A DNA stretch of 64,000 nucleotides from Verticillium longisporum. Lineage: Eukaryota > Ascomycota > Sordariomycetes > Glomerellales > Plectosphaerellaceae. Of this stretch, positions 22,555 to 33,053 are shown one piece after another. Both the position numbers and the translations under genes were made by a program. Under the pieces are notes generated by a model. It was not told the DNA's origin and ran no database searches. It saw only the letters and a program-made list of their open reading frames with translations. The stretch is from assembly GCA_019188255.1 (NCBI GenBank), contig JAETXT010000006.1:496001-560000 (forward strand), written 5' to 3'. The first letter of the stretch is position 1; each line of letters begins with the position of its first letter.

Positions 22555-23358
22555 ATGCCCAACCCCGAACAGCAGCCTCTGCTGGGCACGCCCTCTCGCG
22601 ATGCCGACGCCCCTGCCTCGGCCACAGCCTCGGCCACAGCCTCGGCCACAGCCTCGCGCCTCAAGACCCATCTGACAACCTCCGTCAGCCGCAAGCACAC
22701 CGACCTCGTCCTCCTCGCCTGCTACATCATCACGGGCCTCCTCGACAGCGCGTCGAACCAGATCTGGGGCTCCTTCGTGTCGATGCAGACGGGCAACACC
22801 ATCTACATCGGCCTCGGCCTCGCGGCGCCGCGCGAGTCGACGCGCTGGATCAAGTCGTCCGTCTCCCTCGCCGCCTTTTGTCTCGGCTCCCTCGTCTTCT
22901 CGCGCTTCCACCGCGCCTTCCCGGCCCGCCGCCGCTGGGTCCTCGTCGCCTCCTTCGCCGCCCAGCTGGCCCTGCTGCTCACGGCCAGCCTCGTCATCTC
23001 CCTCGGCCCGCGGCGGCGGTCGGCCGACGACCTGTCGTGGGACGTGCTCGCGCCCATTGCGCTCGTCGCCTTTCAGAGCTGCGGCCAGGCCGTCACGAGC
23101 CGCGCCCTCGAGCGCAACGCCCTGACGAGCGTCGTGCTGACGAGCATCTACACCGATCTCTTCGGCGACGCGCGTCTGTTCTGCGCCGACAACAGCGAGA
23201 GGAACAGGCGCGTCGCGGCGCCGCTGCTGCTGCTCGGGGGGGCCGTCGCCGGCGGGCTCTTTGCGGGGAGCGAGATTGGCATTGCTGGGGCGCTGTGGGC
23301 GGCGGCGGTGCTCAAGCTCGTGCTCATGGGTGCGTGGCTCGTCTGGCCGGCGGAGTAG
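22555..23358 (+). CDS. DUF1275 (YoaK-type) integral membrane protein
   Basis: Membrane protein of unknown function, 267 aa, single exon. Helices are visible in LVLLACYIITGLLDS, SSVSLAAFCLGSLVFS, WVLVASFAAQLALLLTASLV, VLAPIALVAFQSCGQAV and the C-terminal glycine-rich segment AAPLLLLGGAVAGGLFAG. Family landmarks are FVSMQTGNTIYIGL and ALTSVVLTSIYTDL. Residues 22-32 are an Ala-Thr-Ala-Ser repeat from a 12-bp DNA tandem (GCCACAGCCTCG). I chose Met 22555 because upstream in-frame sequence is low-complexity leader. It was probably acquired widely between bacteria and fungi, but nothing here points to recent transfer. Confidence 0.85.
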   Translation: MPNPEQQPLLGTPSRDADAPASATASATASATASRLKTHLTTSVSRKHTDLVLLACYIITGLLDSASNQIWGSFVSMQTGNTIYIGLGLAAPRESTRWIKSSVSLAAFCLGSLVFSRFHRAFPARRRWVLVASFAAQLALLLTASLVISLGPRRRSADDLSWDVLAPIALVAFQSCGQAVTSRALERNALTSVVLTSIYTDLFGDARLFCADNSERNRRVAAPLLLLGGAVAGGLFAGSEIGIAGALWAAAVLKLVLMGAWLVWPAE

Positions 23359-23412
23359 GGAGGCAGGTGTTGATATTGGGACGGAAGAAATGTTTTAAAG
23401 CCTCGCTAGGTA

Positions 23413-23608
23413 CCTTGGCAAGCGGGTGACAGAAAAGATGGCCCACGCAAAAGCCCCTTGCAGACCTACCAACTTGCACTACAGCCGTATAATAGGCCTA
23501 GGACTCTGGTGTTCTAGGGGCAGAGGACACCCGAGCAGCATCCTAACCAGCCAGTATTAGGTAAAAGATTTTTGGCTGGGCCATTTTTTTGTCACCCGCT
23601 TGCTTAGG
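23413..23608. mobile_element. Probable 196-bp TA-flanked MITE
   Basis: The ends are inverted repeats, CCTTGGCAAGCGGGTGACAG on the left and CCTAAGCAAGCGGGTGACAA as the right-end complement (17 of 20 identical), continuing into a shared ATGGCCCA. TA dinucleotides flank both ends (23411-23412 and 23609-23610), as for Tc1/mariner-type MITEs. The interior is non-coding. It lies about 55 bp past the DUF1275 stop codon. Confidence 0.65.
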
Positions 23609-23998
23609 TAGGTAGGCCTTGACAGCTACATCGCCATAACGCTTGCTGTGCGTCATGGCATTCTCTACACCAGTAGCATAGTCAATTCGCAGATGTTTTT
23701 ATTTTAGTGCTTCCCCCGATTTTTTTGATTTTTTTTTTTTCTTTTTTTTCTTTTTTGATTTCTGTTTCGTTCGCTGTACAATGAAAGGACTCAAAAGCCT
23801 GAATAGAATATCTGGCTGGCTGCCGAGGATCACGCCTGAGCCCACACGACCCCAACGTCGCGGCCTCGGCGCGAGTCTGTCAGCGGGCAACGCCCCTGAA
23901 GGAGGAGATCTCGTGAAGGAGGAGATCTCGGGCAGTTTGTTGCCCCGATTAGGTGATCGCCCAACAGACCCTGGCCCCTTCCCGTTGGGGTACCTTCA

Positions 23999-24032
<34 letters not shown>

Positions 24033-24560
24033 ACCTGCAACTGCAACCCTGGACGGCAGGCGCTGCTATGAATACACCTTCTAGAAGATGAGCTGCTGCC
24101 TAATCACGTAAGCCTCCAACATCAACCTCTCCTCGTTCTTCATCCTCTCCTCTTCACTCTTCACATCGCCATTCTATCCTCCGCTTCTCCATCCATCCAC
24201 TCACTGTAGCCCCCTTCGTCCCTTCGCCTTCGGCCTCACCGCAAGCCTCGGCATGGCGTCACCCCGCGATGTACCACTCCATCCGGCCCAGCCCCCGAGC
24301 GTGGAGTTTCGGCTCCAAGCCCCCTTGACGCCCTAGCGCCCCGGCGCTTTCACCGTCTTGGGTTTGGCACCACACAGTTGGCGATGCCGCCTCCGACGCC
24401 CTCTCCACCGGTCCCCGTCGCAGAATGGGGACGGGACGTGGCCGAGCATATTTAAGACAAGCTTTCCTCAGCTCCAAGTCCTGAGGGGTGCTGCCTGCTT
24501 TCTCTTTTTGTTGAGCCTCTTGGTCCACGACGTACACAAGACCAACACATTCCTTGGACG

Positions 24561-24668
24561 ACAAGACCAACATTTTGGACAAGACCAACATTTTGGACAA
24601 GACCAACATTTTGGACAAGACCAACATTTTGGACAAGACCAACATTTTGGACAAGACCAACATTTTGG
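24561..24668 (+). repeat. 18-bp minisatellite, six perfect units
   Basis: The unit ACAAGACCAACATTTTGG is repeated six times without change, with degenerate half-units on both sides. It ends 64 nt before the reductase ATG. In frame with that ATG it reads QDQHFG repeated. Confidence 0.95.
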
Positions 24669-24732
24669 ACGACAAGACGAACGACCCCATCCCCTTGTCT
24701 ACCACCATCGCCATCCCACCATCACCCCTACC

Positions 24733-25917
24733 ATGTCCGAGAGCCTGCGTGTCGTCCTCGCCGAGAGGCCCAAGGCCGACATCATCCCCGGCCAGACCTT
24801 CAAGACCGAGAAGCAGCCCGTCCCCCGCGAGGAGGACCTCAAGGATGGCGAGGTCCTCGTCGAGAACCTCTACCTCAGTCTCGACCCGGCCATGCGTGGC
24901 TGGTTGAACGGTACGTTTGTCGTCATGCCTTCAACCTCTGACTTCATGCTTCAAGGCGCTGACATGCTTGTTCCCCGCAGACAAGCGTTCTTACCTGCCC
25001 CCTGTTCAGATTGGCGAGACGATGCGTGGAGCCGCCGTCTCTCGTATCCTCGCCTCCAAGTCTGACAAGGCCGCCGCTGGCGATATTATCCCGACCTACG
25101 CTGGCTGGGCTGAGCACGCCATTCTGCCGCCGGCCGCCATCCAGCCTGCCGCTGCCTACCCGCCCATCTCCCACCCCACCGACTACCTCTCTGTCCTTGG
25201 CACCACCGGCCTGACGGCCTACTTTGGCATGCTCCGCATTGGTGAGCCCAAGGCCGGTGAGACCGTCGTCGTCTCTGGTGCGGCCGGCGCTACGGGCAGC
25301 GTTGCCGGTCAGCTGGCCAAGATTCGCGGCGCTCGCGTCATTGGCATTGCCGGCTCCGACGACAAGTGCAAGTGGTTGACTGACGACCTCGGCTTCGACG
25401 TCGCCATCAACTACAAGGACCCTGATTTCCGCAAGAAGTTCAAGGAGGCCACCCCCAACTTTGTCGACGTCTACTTTGACAATGTTGGCGGTGCCGTCCT
25501 CGAGGCCGCCCTCGACCGCGCCAAGGAGCACGCCCGCTTCGTCATCTGCGGCGCCATCAGCCAGTACAACACATCTACGCCAGCTGGCCCCAGGGTACGT
25601 CGTGTCTCACCGCACTTTGTGGCGCAAGCGCCCTTCCTACCGCGTCGTCGCGTACTGACAATGTGCAGAACTACACGCAGATCATCACCATGCGCATCAA
25701 GATGCAGGGCTTCATCGTCCTCGACTTCGCCAAGGAGTTCCCCCAGGCGCGCAAGGAACTCGCCCAGTGGCTTGACGAGGGCAAGATCAAGCGCAAGGAC
25801 ACGATCGTGCAGGGCGGCCTCAAGGTCGCCGAGCAGGCTCTCGTGGACCTGTACAACGGTATTAACACGGGCAAGATGATCGTCGAGATCAAGAACCCGG
25901 CGCAGGCCAAGCTCTAA
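24733..25917 (+). CDS. NADPH-dependent alkenal/enone reductase (MDR superfamily)
   Basis: Cytosolic medium-chain reductase of the prostaglandin reductase / leukotriene B4 dehydrogenase type, reducing alpha,beta-unsaturated carbonyls. Exons 24733-24910, 24981-25594 and 25669-25917 give 346 aa. The N-terminal part has NLYLSLDPAMRGW, the Rossmann segment VVVSGAAGATGSVAGQLAKI (nucleotide-binding glycine motif) and VIGIAGSDDKCKWL, and the C-terminus KMIVEIK. The catalytic zinc ligands of alcohol dehydrogenases are absent, as expected for this branch. The frame stays open upstream to an ATG at 24358 through the minisatellite; the start at 24733 (CTACCATGTC) matches the family N-terminus. Confidence 0.88.
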
Positions 25918-26901
25918 AGACGGATGGATGAGACATGAAGCATGAACTGAAAAGAGAGATACCAGGCCCAAACAAGAAGGGCTGCATACCCGAATAAGAA
26001 AGATACCAAACCACAACCGTCCCAACCATCCAGAGATCGCCGTGAGATCCCGTGTCGGGCCTAACAGATTCAACAGCCCACATGTGCGGGTGAGACACCA
26101 TTGTCCGCCCGGCGAGTTGACACGAGACCGAATGACAGCGAGCCACTCACCGCACCCGCCGATCACTTTGCCTGCCATGCGCGGTGATGTAACACTCTCG
26201 CGTCTCCCGGCCTCGGCTCTTGGCCGCATCGGGAACCCGCCGGTGGACACGCAGGGCCCGGCAGTCTGTCTGTACGACACAGGCAGGATTGGCAGTGATG
26301 AGCGCAACCTAGTTTTACGCTCATCGGACATCACTCCGCCCTGCCGTCTGTCCCTCCGCAAATTGACCAGTCGGCCGCTCCGCCTCCTCGCATCACCCCG
26401 CACACTTGACCATCCAATGTCACGGTTCGTGCTCGTCCGGCGGTCCCTTCGACGGTCAGCACCAGCGCGTGTCGCCTGTCTTACCTGTCGAAGAGTGGTC
26501 TAGGCCGCTCACCTTTTCGCGTGTCTGAGCCTGTGATCGCCGCTGTGGCCTTTGTGCCGTCGTCTGTCAGCCCTTGTTCCTAGGTCTGCGTGTCTTGCCT
26601 TGATGCATGTCTTTCCGTTGGACGCATGTCTTCGCGCAAAGTCGGGATCTTGGCTGCTGAGGCCTGAAGATGACGCGATGCTGTAAAGAGGTTCGATCAT
26701 GTCGATCTGACTGGAGGAGATGGGATGACGGTCTCGTCGGAAGGGACTCGTCCCTCGGTTGTGAGGCGCCCTTGCGGGAGACGGATGAGACTCGTGACGG
26801 GTATAAAGGCGTCTTGACTGCAGGAACCATGACAGCCGTTGTCTTTGGCAACTGGCTCTCGTCTCCCCAGCAGTTCTAAAGCTTTCGCCGTCGACCTCAT
26901 C
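25918..26901. other. Intergenic, promoter of the carboxypeptidase
   Basis: About 1 kb without a gene. A TATA box at 26802-26808 precedes the downstream gene. Confidence 0.5.
26802..26808 (+). promoter_or_regulatory. TATA box of the M14 carboxypeptidase gene
   Basis: TATAAAG about 95 nt before the chosen ATG at 26902. Confidence 0.45.
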
Positions 26902-28587
26902 ATGCGCTCTGTCATCTCCCATTTTGGCCTTCAGGCCCTACTATTCTGCCTCGAGGGCGCTTCAGCTGAGTACCAGCTCGGCTGGAATCATGCGCCTGTC
27001 CAGAAGGACAATGATGCCGTTTCGGAAAACTTTGACAAGGTCGACGTTGAGCTCCTCTCGCCAGCCTTCCTCCACCCTGAGACCATCCCTGACGGCTTCG
27101 CCAATGGCACAGCAGGACCGACAAGTGATGCCACGCTTGGTAGGCGTTCCGGTCGCCAGCTTGATCTGTCATCCTGGCTAACATCTGTAGACTTCTTCAT
27201 CCGCAACCTCACTCTGCACAATGCCTGGATGAACTACCAAGTTGTCCCGTTCCTGTCAGAAGAAGGCCGCGCCTTCCCCCATGTCTTCCTGTCCACATCG
27301 AAGGATGCGTCGGCCGCCAACTCATCGGATAAACTACGCGTCTATATCCAGGGCGCCATCCACGGCAACGAGCCTGCCGGTGGCCAAGGCATTCTTGCGC
27401 TTCTCGGCAAGCTGGATGCGAACCAGACGTGGGCCTCACATCTGTTGGAGCGTCTCGACATCCTCGTGCTGCCACGATACAACCCCGATGGCGTCGCGTA
27501 CTTTCAGCGCGAGCTGGCCACCAACATTGACCCCAATCGAGAACACACCAAGCTCGTGCGGCAGCAGTCGCGCGACATCAAGAGATTTGTCTCCAAGTTT
27601 AATGCTCATGTCGTGATTGATATGCACGAGTACACTGCGTCCAACGTTTTCGGCGGAGTCTACCGACACAGTTCAGACGTCCTCATCGGTTCGGGTCGCA
27701 ACTTGAACACACACCCCGCTATCCGCAATCTGACCGAAGATCTGTTCTCCGCGGGCGCTGCCGAGCGACTTGAGGCTGCCGGATTCCGGTCGAACCCGTA
27801 TGTCACAGGTCCCGTTAACGAGACAGTCGGTTCGCCCATCGTCTTCGAGGAGGCCGTCACCAGTCCGACCAGCGGCCGAAACGCCTACGGCCTGACCCAG
27901 GCCGTCGCCATTCTGTGCGAGGCGCGCGGTATCCGGCTGGCGGACCAGCACTTCCAACGTCGCACCGCCAGCTCGCTGACCATGCTAGAAGCCCTCCTCG
28001 ACATTGCGCGCGACAATGTCGACGACGTGCTCGCGACCATTGAAGACAGCATTGACGACTTTATCCACGGCAACGCCGATATCGTCCTGTCCGACTACCA
28101 AGAGAGCACGAACCGCACCTTCGCCCTCGTCGATACGCGCAACGGGTCCATCGTCGAAGTCCCCATCGAATTCCTCTCCTCGTCCCCGGCGACCGCGAAC
28201 CTGACCCGCTCCCGCCCGGAGGCCTACCTCATCCCACGCAACCGCGCCGACATTGCCGACCGCCTCGAGCTCCAGGGCGTCGAGATTGAAACGCTCGCCT
28301 ACGCGTACGTCGGCACCGTCGAGGCCTTCAACGTCACGTCGTCCCAGTTCGAGGCCGAGTCGTACGAGGCCCTCATCCGGAACAGGGTGACGGTCGAGGC
28401 GAGCGACAAGGTCGTGCGTCTGCCCGCCGGCAGCTTCCGCGTCAGCACGAGGCAGAAGAATGCGGCGCTCGCGTTCGTGGCGCTCGAGCCCGAGGTCGCC
28501 GAGAGTTTTGTGACGTTTGGGCTGATTCACGTGGAGGCGGGGGACGAGTATCCCATTTTTCGCGAGGTTGCTTCGTCCAGAAAGTGA
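26902..28587 (+). CDS. Secreted M14-family zinc carboxypeptidase
   Basis: Metallocarboxypeptidase, 561 aa, single exon. The second Met (26902) is chosen over 26839 because it directly begins a signal peptide. The zinc site is His154 and Glu157 in AIHGNEPAGG and His242 in VVIDMHEY. The substrate-binding Asn-Arg pair is in IDPNREH and the candidate general base Glu340 is in AILCEARGI. A C-terminal extension of about 200 residues after the catalytic domain has no motif I recognise, and several N-glycosylation sequons fit secretion. The substrate is unpredictable; the layout resembles the fungal extracellular M14 group with long C-termini rather than pancreatic-type proenzymes. Confidence 0.87.
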   Translation: MRSVISHFGLQALLFCLEGASAEYQLGWNHAPVQKDNDAVSENFDKVDVELLSPAFLHPETIPDGFANGTAGPTSDATLGRRSGRQLDLSSWLTSVDFFIRNLTLHNAWMNYQVVPFLSEEGRAFPHVFLSTSKDASAANSSDKLRVYIQGAIHGNEPAGGQGILALLGKLDANQTWASHLLERLDILVLPRYNPDGVAYFQRELATNIDPNREHTKLVRQQSRDIKRFVSKFNAHVVIDMHEYTASNVFGGVYRHSSDVLIGSGRNLNTHPAIRNLTEDLFSAGAAERLEAAGFRSNPYVTGPVNETVGSPIVFEEAVTSPTSGRNAYGLTQAVAILCEARGIRLADQHFQRRTASSLTMLEALLDIARDNVDDVLATIEDSIDDFIHGNADIVLSDYQESTNRTFALVDTRNGSIVEVPIEFLSSSPATANLTRSRPEAYLIPRNRADIADRLELQGVEIETLAYAYVGTVEAFNVTSSQFEAESYEALIRNRVTVEASDKVVRLPAGSFRVSTRQKNAALAFVALEPEVAESFVTFGLIHVEAGDEYPIFREVASSRK

Positions 28588-28674
28588 CCGGGCGAGGCGT
28601 TTGTCGTGTAGTTTTCGGGTTCCTTACGTAGTGTAATGATAATACATACAGTTCATGGTCATAATACATACAGC

Positions 28675-30190
28675 TCACGGTCCGTCATCCACGCTGTTGA
28701 CCGAGCTCTCGAGCTTGAGTGTTTTCGTGACGAGAATGCTCCTCCCCCTCGGCAGGTCGGCGAGCTCGTGTCCGCTCCCCGCGTCATCGGTGTACGCGCA
28801 GGACACCTGGTCCTCCAACCGCGCAAACGGCCTCTCGTCGTCGACGCGCGCGCCGCCCATCTTCGAGGCGCTCGCATGCCTGCTCGCCCCCGCCAGCCTC
28901 GACGCTGACAGGCCCCGCGCATGACGCCCCGCCTCCCCCCCCGTCGACGACCCCATCTTGCGCTCCGCCGACGGCGCCGTCGACCGGACCGTCCCGCGCA
29001 GGGCGAGGCTGAGAACCGGCCGCAGCGACGGCAGGCAGCACGCGACAATGGCGCCGTTGGCCTCGGTGTTGGTCCACACGACGGCGCCGACAAAATTCCA
29101 CGTCACGTCGGGCGAGGCGAGGTCGACGTCGAGAATGTTGACGAGGCGCACGACGGAGATGACGGTGACGAAGATGCCGAGCGAGAAGATGCCCGTCAGC
29201 GCGACGCGGTGGACGGCCGAGAGCTGGAGCCGCAGGATGTAGGGCGCCGGCAGCAGCACGACGAGCGCGTCGGTGACAATGTTGGGGATCGAGTTGCCGT
29301 TGAAGAAGGCGTTGAGGTCGACGTCGCAGGTGAAGGAGCCCGGGGCCGGGGGATTGACGGGGTCGAAGCGCAGCCAGAAGCTGGAGAGGGGCTGGCATTG
29401 GAGGACGGTGACGATGAGCTTATGGGGGGCGCTGTCAGCATGTGTACACGGCAGAAGGCCGGTTCGGCAACGGAAAGGACTTGAGGCGTAGGAGCTGGGG
29501 ACGTACGACGGCGATGGCCCAGACCAGGACGATCCCGCCCAATGTCCAGATCGGGATCCTGATGCTCTGGTTGGCGCTGAAGATTCGCCAGTAGAACGCG
29601 AGCGTCGACCACTTTACCGTGGCTAACGTGATGGTGTAGACGATTTCCGAGATGAAGAGACCCGTTGCCCACACCTTGGTAGCCTCGGGGGGTGCTGCCC
29701 ATACATGCTTGCCAGTTCCGTTGGGTGCCACTATGACACAGTCAGTGATGAGTTGAGGACCATCTCCGAGGTCGAGCGATCGTGATAACGACAGACGTAC
29801 TGTAGCAAACGGATACAAAAACATGTACGGCCGCGGCAATCTGCCATGAATACTGGTCAACACGATGACCCATCAATGTCTCTCGACGTAGTTATCGACG
29901 GCAAAGGATCTCTTTGTAGATCGGGATGGCTTGCCCACCGGTGATGCTGACTTACCAGGGACACGAAAACCTGGCAAATCAGACGTGAGCACCATGGTCG
30001 TCAAGGTTACGTCTCGGGGGTTTACCAGATAGTCCTCGATCCACAAAGGGTTCCCCTTCAGCCGGCGGGCCACAACCCGCAGCACAACCGCAATGAGAGC
30101 TAGTATCCAGGTGGACAGCAAGACGCCCTGTATCTCAGAGACTCTGGACTCACTGAGATCCAGGTCAGGGGGCGGACTCGGCAGAGACAT
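28675..30190 (-). CDS. Fungal rhodopsin-domain (PTH11-like) multi-pass membrane protein
   Basis: Integral membrane protein of the fungal rhodopsin-domain family, seven-helix and possibly receptor-like. Exons on the minus strand: 30190-30026, a 15-nt microexon 29970-29956, 29852-29801, 29730-29507 and 29418-28675, totalling 1200 nt and 399 aa. Helices are seen in VLLSTWILALIAVVLRVV, QIAAAVHVFV, LFISEIVYTITLATV, TLGGIVLVWAIAV, IVTDALVVLLPAPYI, VALTGIFSLGIFVTVISVV and TEANGAIVACCLPSLRPV. The conserved GTGKHVW, LAFYWRIF and TNTEAN...CLPSLRP segments identify the family. No N-terminal CFEM domain is present. The tail of about 90 residues is cytosolic and Ser/Arg-rich. The microexon (VFVSL) is required for frame and for the second helix. 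Confidence 0.8.
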
Positions 30191-31429
30191 GGTTGCGGCC
30201 GTTCAAGGAAGCTCTGAATAGCAAGAAAAGGAAAAAGAAAGCGTCGCTGAGCTTTCATGTTTGCCATGTAGTGTGATCGACGAGAGGAGCACGAAGCAGC
30301 ATATATGTTCCCATTCTGCCAAAACTTGTCTCCTGGTCGAGAACGTGACAGCTTACGATTCAGTACGTTGGTATTCGGGACAACATGCGCTCCGCAGAGC
30401 CGTAACACTGCAAACGCTGCTATGTTCTCTGGGAGCCGTTGATCCCTGGCCCCTCGAGTCAGCTAGACGTTACATATTCCGCATTGCATGTGTAAGCGGA
30501 GAGCTTCATCGTTCAAGTACTCTACGACGCACTGATCTCTTCACAGCTATCAAATGGAGCATGCAGGCTCGGGGCCTGACTCGGGATCTGACTCGCAGGT
30601 GTGTGCTGTCTGCATGAATCCTTGCTTGCCTCGGCAGTCTGAAGCAGCACTCAGACCCTCGAGAATAGTCTATTGATTTTCAAGCCGTAGCCAAGGCCGC
30701 GTTCTCGGGCTCACGGCTCGTGCGAAGCAACGATGCAACCCCGGAGGCATGAACTGGCAGGTAGGCTGATTACACATGACCGCGCAAGATGAAGCTACTC
30801 GCAGATCCACAACAATATGCAGCAGTATGACTCTGCCGGCGTGTCGAGAGCTACCGAATAATCTTTCCTTGACATGTGTGCACTGAAAGTTGACAAAGCC
30901 TCCGCAGGATACGACCAGCTATCCAGTTGCGCAATCATAGAACAACGCAAGCGGCACGGTTCGCACTCTCTTACGCTTCAACAGTCGGCATCTGAGTGTT
31001 ATAGCCGAGCCCGATGGCATTACAAGGTTCGGGGCATGTCGTGCGGCACTCAGTACTCAAGCAGTGAAAACATCGGCCCATCCTGACTAGCCATGCAGCT
31101 TGAAGTGGTATTGCCTTGCCGGGTGATCCTGGGATTGCTGAATTCACGGCCATGGCGAAGATGGCCAACTTAGCCCCCTCTCATGACTCTCATCCCGGAA
31201 CCCTTGTATCCTACCGTTCGTGAAACTTCGGATGATATAAAATCTTGCTCGACCCGAACCGACTCGCACTTTTTTCTAACACGCCGTCTCACGCAACCCC
31301 GCATCAGGTTACATGTACGCGACCAGGGTCATCAAGCTCGATCCCCCCAGCACCCTGCCTACCCCCAGCATCGCGGACATAGCTCATCACTCAAAAGTCA
31401 GCCAACGCACCTCCAACGTAGATCCCAAG
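30191..31429. other. Divergent promoter region (rhodopsin-domain gene / secreted hydrolase)
   Basis: About 1.2 kb, no gene recognised. A TATA box lies at 31236-31242 on the plus strand. Confidence 0.5.
31236..31242 (+). promoter_or_regulatory. TATA box of the secreted alpha/beta hydrolase gene
   Basis: TATAAAA about 190 nt before the ATG at 31430. Confidence 0.4.
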
Positions 31430-32373
31430 ATGCGCGTTTTCGCTTTCCTCGCCCTGTCGTACGCAGCCATGGCCCATCCAGTGAAGGAGTCCCGTCTACC
31501 GACCATCGTCTTCACCCCCGGCGCTTGGCACGGCCCGTGGGCTTTCGATGCGGTCCGCAAGAACCTGGAGGGTCACGGATACCCCACCTCGGCAGCTACA
31601 CTGGTCTCGGTCGGCAATCTCGACCCCGATGTGGGCATGTGGGAGGACGCAGCAAGCATCCGCACCGAGCTTGAGGGGCTTATCGAGCGTGGAAACGAGG
31701 TCGTCGTGGTCGCACACTCGTATGGAGGCGTACCGTCCTCTAATGCTGTCAAGGGCCTCACTGTCAAGGACAGGGTTGCAGAGGGAAAGAATGGAGGCGT
31801 GTTAATGCTCGTGTACTTGGCCTCGTTTGCCATACCTGCTGGAACGAGCCTCGAAGATGGTGTTGGCGGCGTCTATCCTGACTGGTGGAACCTCACTGTA
31901 AGTGTAGTCTCTCCGGTATTCGATCCCACGGGTGCTGCTTTCGATGACTCTAACGCGGACAATATTAGGATGGCTTCCTATCACCTCTGCGTCCTCAAGC
32001 AATCTTTTACGCAGATGTCGAACCTGCGGCAGCTACTAACGCCATCTCTCGTCTCAAGCCCCAGCCGCTGAAGACGGTTCAGGACAAATCAGCTTTCGAG
32101 CCTTGGGGTCAGGGACTTCAAGTCGGTTACATCTTTACAGAGCAAGACCAGGCCATTGCTGTTGAGGTTTGTTAGCCTTGGATGTGCCACTAGCCCGCTA
32201 TTTCATTAACTCGCTGTCAACAGGCTCAAAGGGGCATGGCATCCCAGTTCCCGGCCGGATCGTTCACTATCAGCCTGAACACCAGCCACTCACCGTTCCT
32301 GAGTCAACCCGTTGCGCTCGCGGATGCTGTTGAACAAGCTGTGAAGCATGCCGCCGCTAACAAGTCTACTTGA
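31430..32373 (+). CDS. Secreted alpha/beta hydrolase (methylesterase-like)
   Basis: Small serine esterase of the plant methylesterase/hydroxynitrile-lyase-like group. Exons 31430-31897, 31969-32166 and 32224-32373 give 271 aa. A signal peptide (MRVFAFLALSYAAMA) is followed by IVFTPGAWHGPWAF (oxyanion region), the nucleophile elbow VVVVAHSYGGVPSS with Ser97, and LNTSHSPFLSQP with the candidate catalytic His. Introns are 71 and 57 bp. Related fungal proteins act on methyl esters or lactones; the substrate is not evident here. An upstream in-frame ATG exists at 31313, but the later start gives a clean signal peptide. Confidence 0.83.
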
Positions 32374-33053
32374 AAGTCAGAATTAAGGTGGCCCTAGAAA
32401 ACTGTTCGTCCACTCAGATGACAACCAGGGTACGCGACTGGAGTGGGTGTAGCGCATTCCGATAATCATCCCTGTAAGCCAATGTTCGGACGTATCACAA
32501 AACGATGACCTACCCAAACTTCTTTCTTACGAGTCGGAGAATATTCGCGATGCTTCTCATTCCGAAGTGACCGTTGAAAACGACGCCATGGCATTACTCG
32601 ATGCAAGGGGCGTGCACGAAATGGTTGACTGATGCATGTCGCACATAGGCTATGACTATCAAGACATAGGCAATGATCTGAAGCTAGAAGGACAAAGAAC
32701 TAGCCAGCATGAAGTATAAGATACAATATAGAGCAGATGTTTTTTCTCACAGTCTATATCCAGTTCCCGATTCATTCTGTATTTGCTTTGCTTGGGAGTC
32801 CGGGGCGAGGAGTTTGCTGTCAGTGGTGCGAAGCTCACAGAGTGATTTTTCTCTACACTAGAATGCCTTCAAAGTGCGTTGGAGACTTTTTACTTCGTAC
32901 CTGCATCCATCAACTTCATTCTAGTTCGAAACTTGTGACGTCGAAGTCCAAATCGAGCCCTTTTGAGGGCTGTTTCCAGATATAAAGCTTATCCATCATA
33001 TTTCTCAAGTCGTAGACTCACTATGCTGACTTGTTCACCTATTGTCGATCCGG
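32374..33053. other. Convergent intergenic spacer
   Basis: About 0.7 kb between 3' ends of convergent genes. AT-richer than surroundings, no gene seen. Confidence 0.45.

Larger units (their letters stand above)
23359..24732. other. Intergenic with MITE, poly-T tract, CTCCTG repeat and minisatellite
   Basis: Contains a probable MITE (23413-23608), an A/T-rich poly-T/C tract near 23717-23760, a (GCTCCT)5 repeat at 24001-24030 and a six-unit 18-bp minisatellite at 24561-24668 in the leader of the downstream reductase. Confidence 0.6.
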
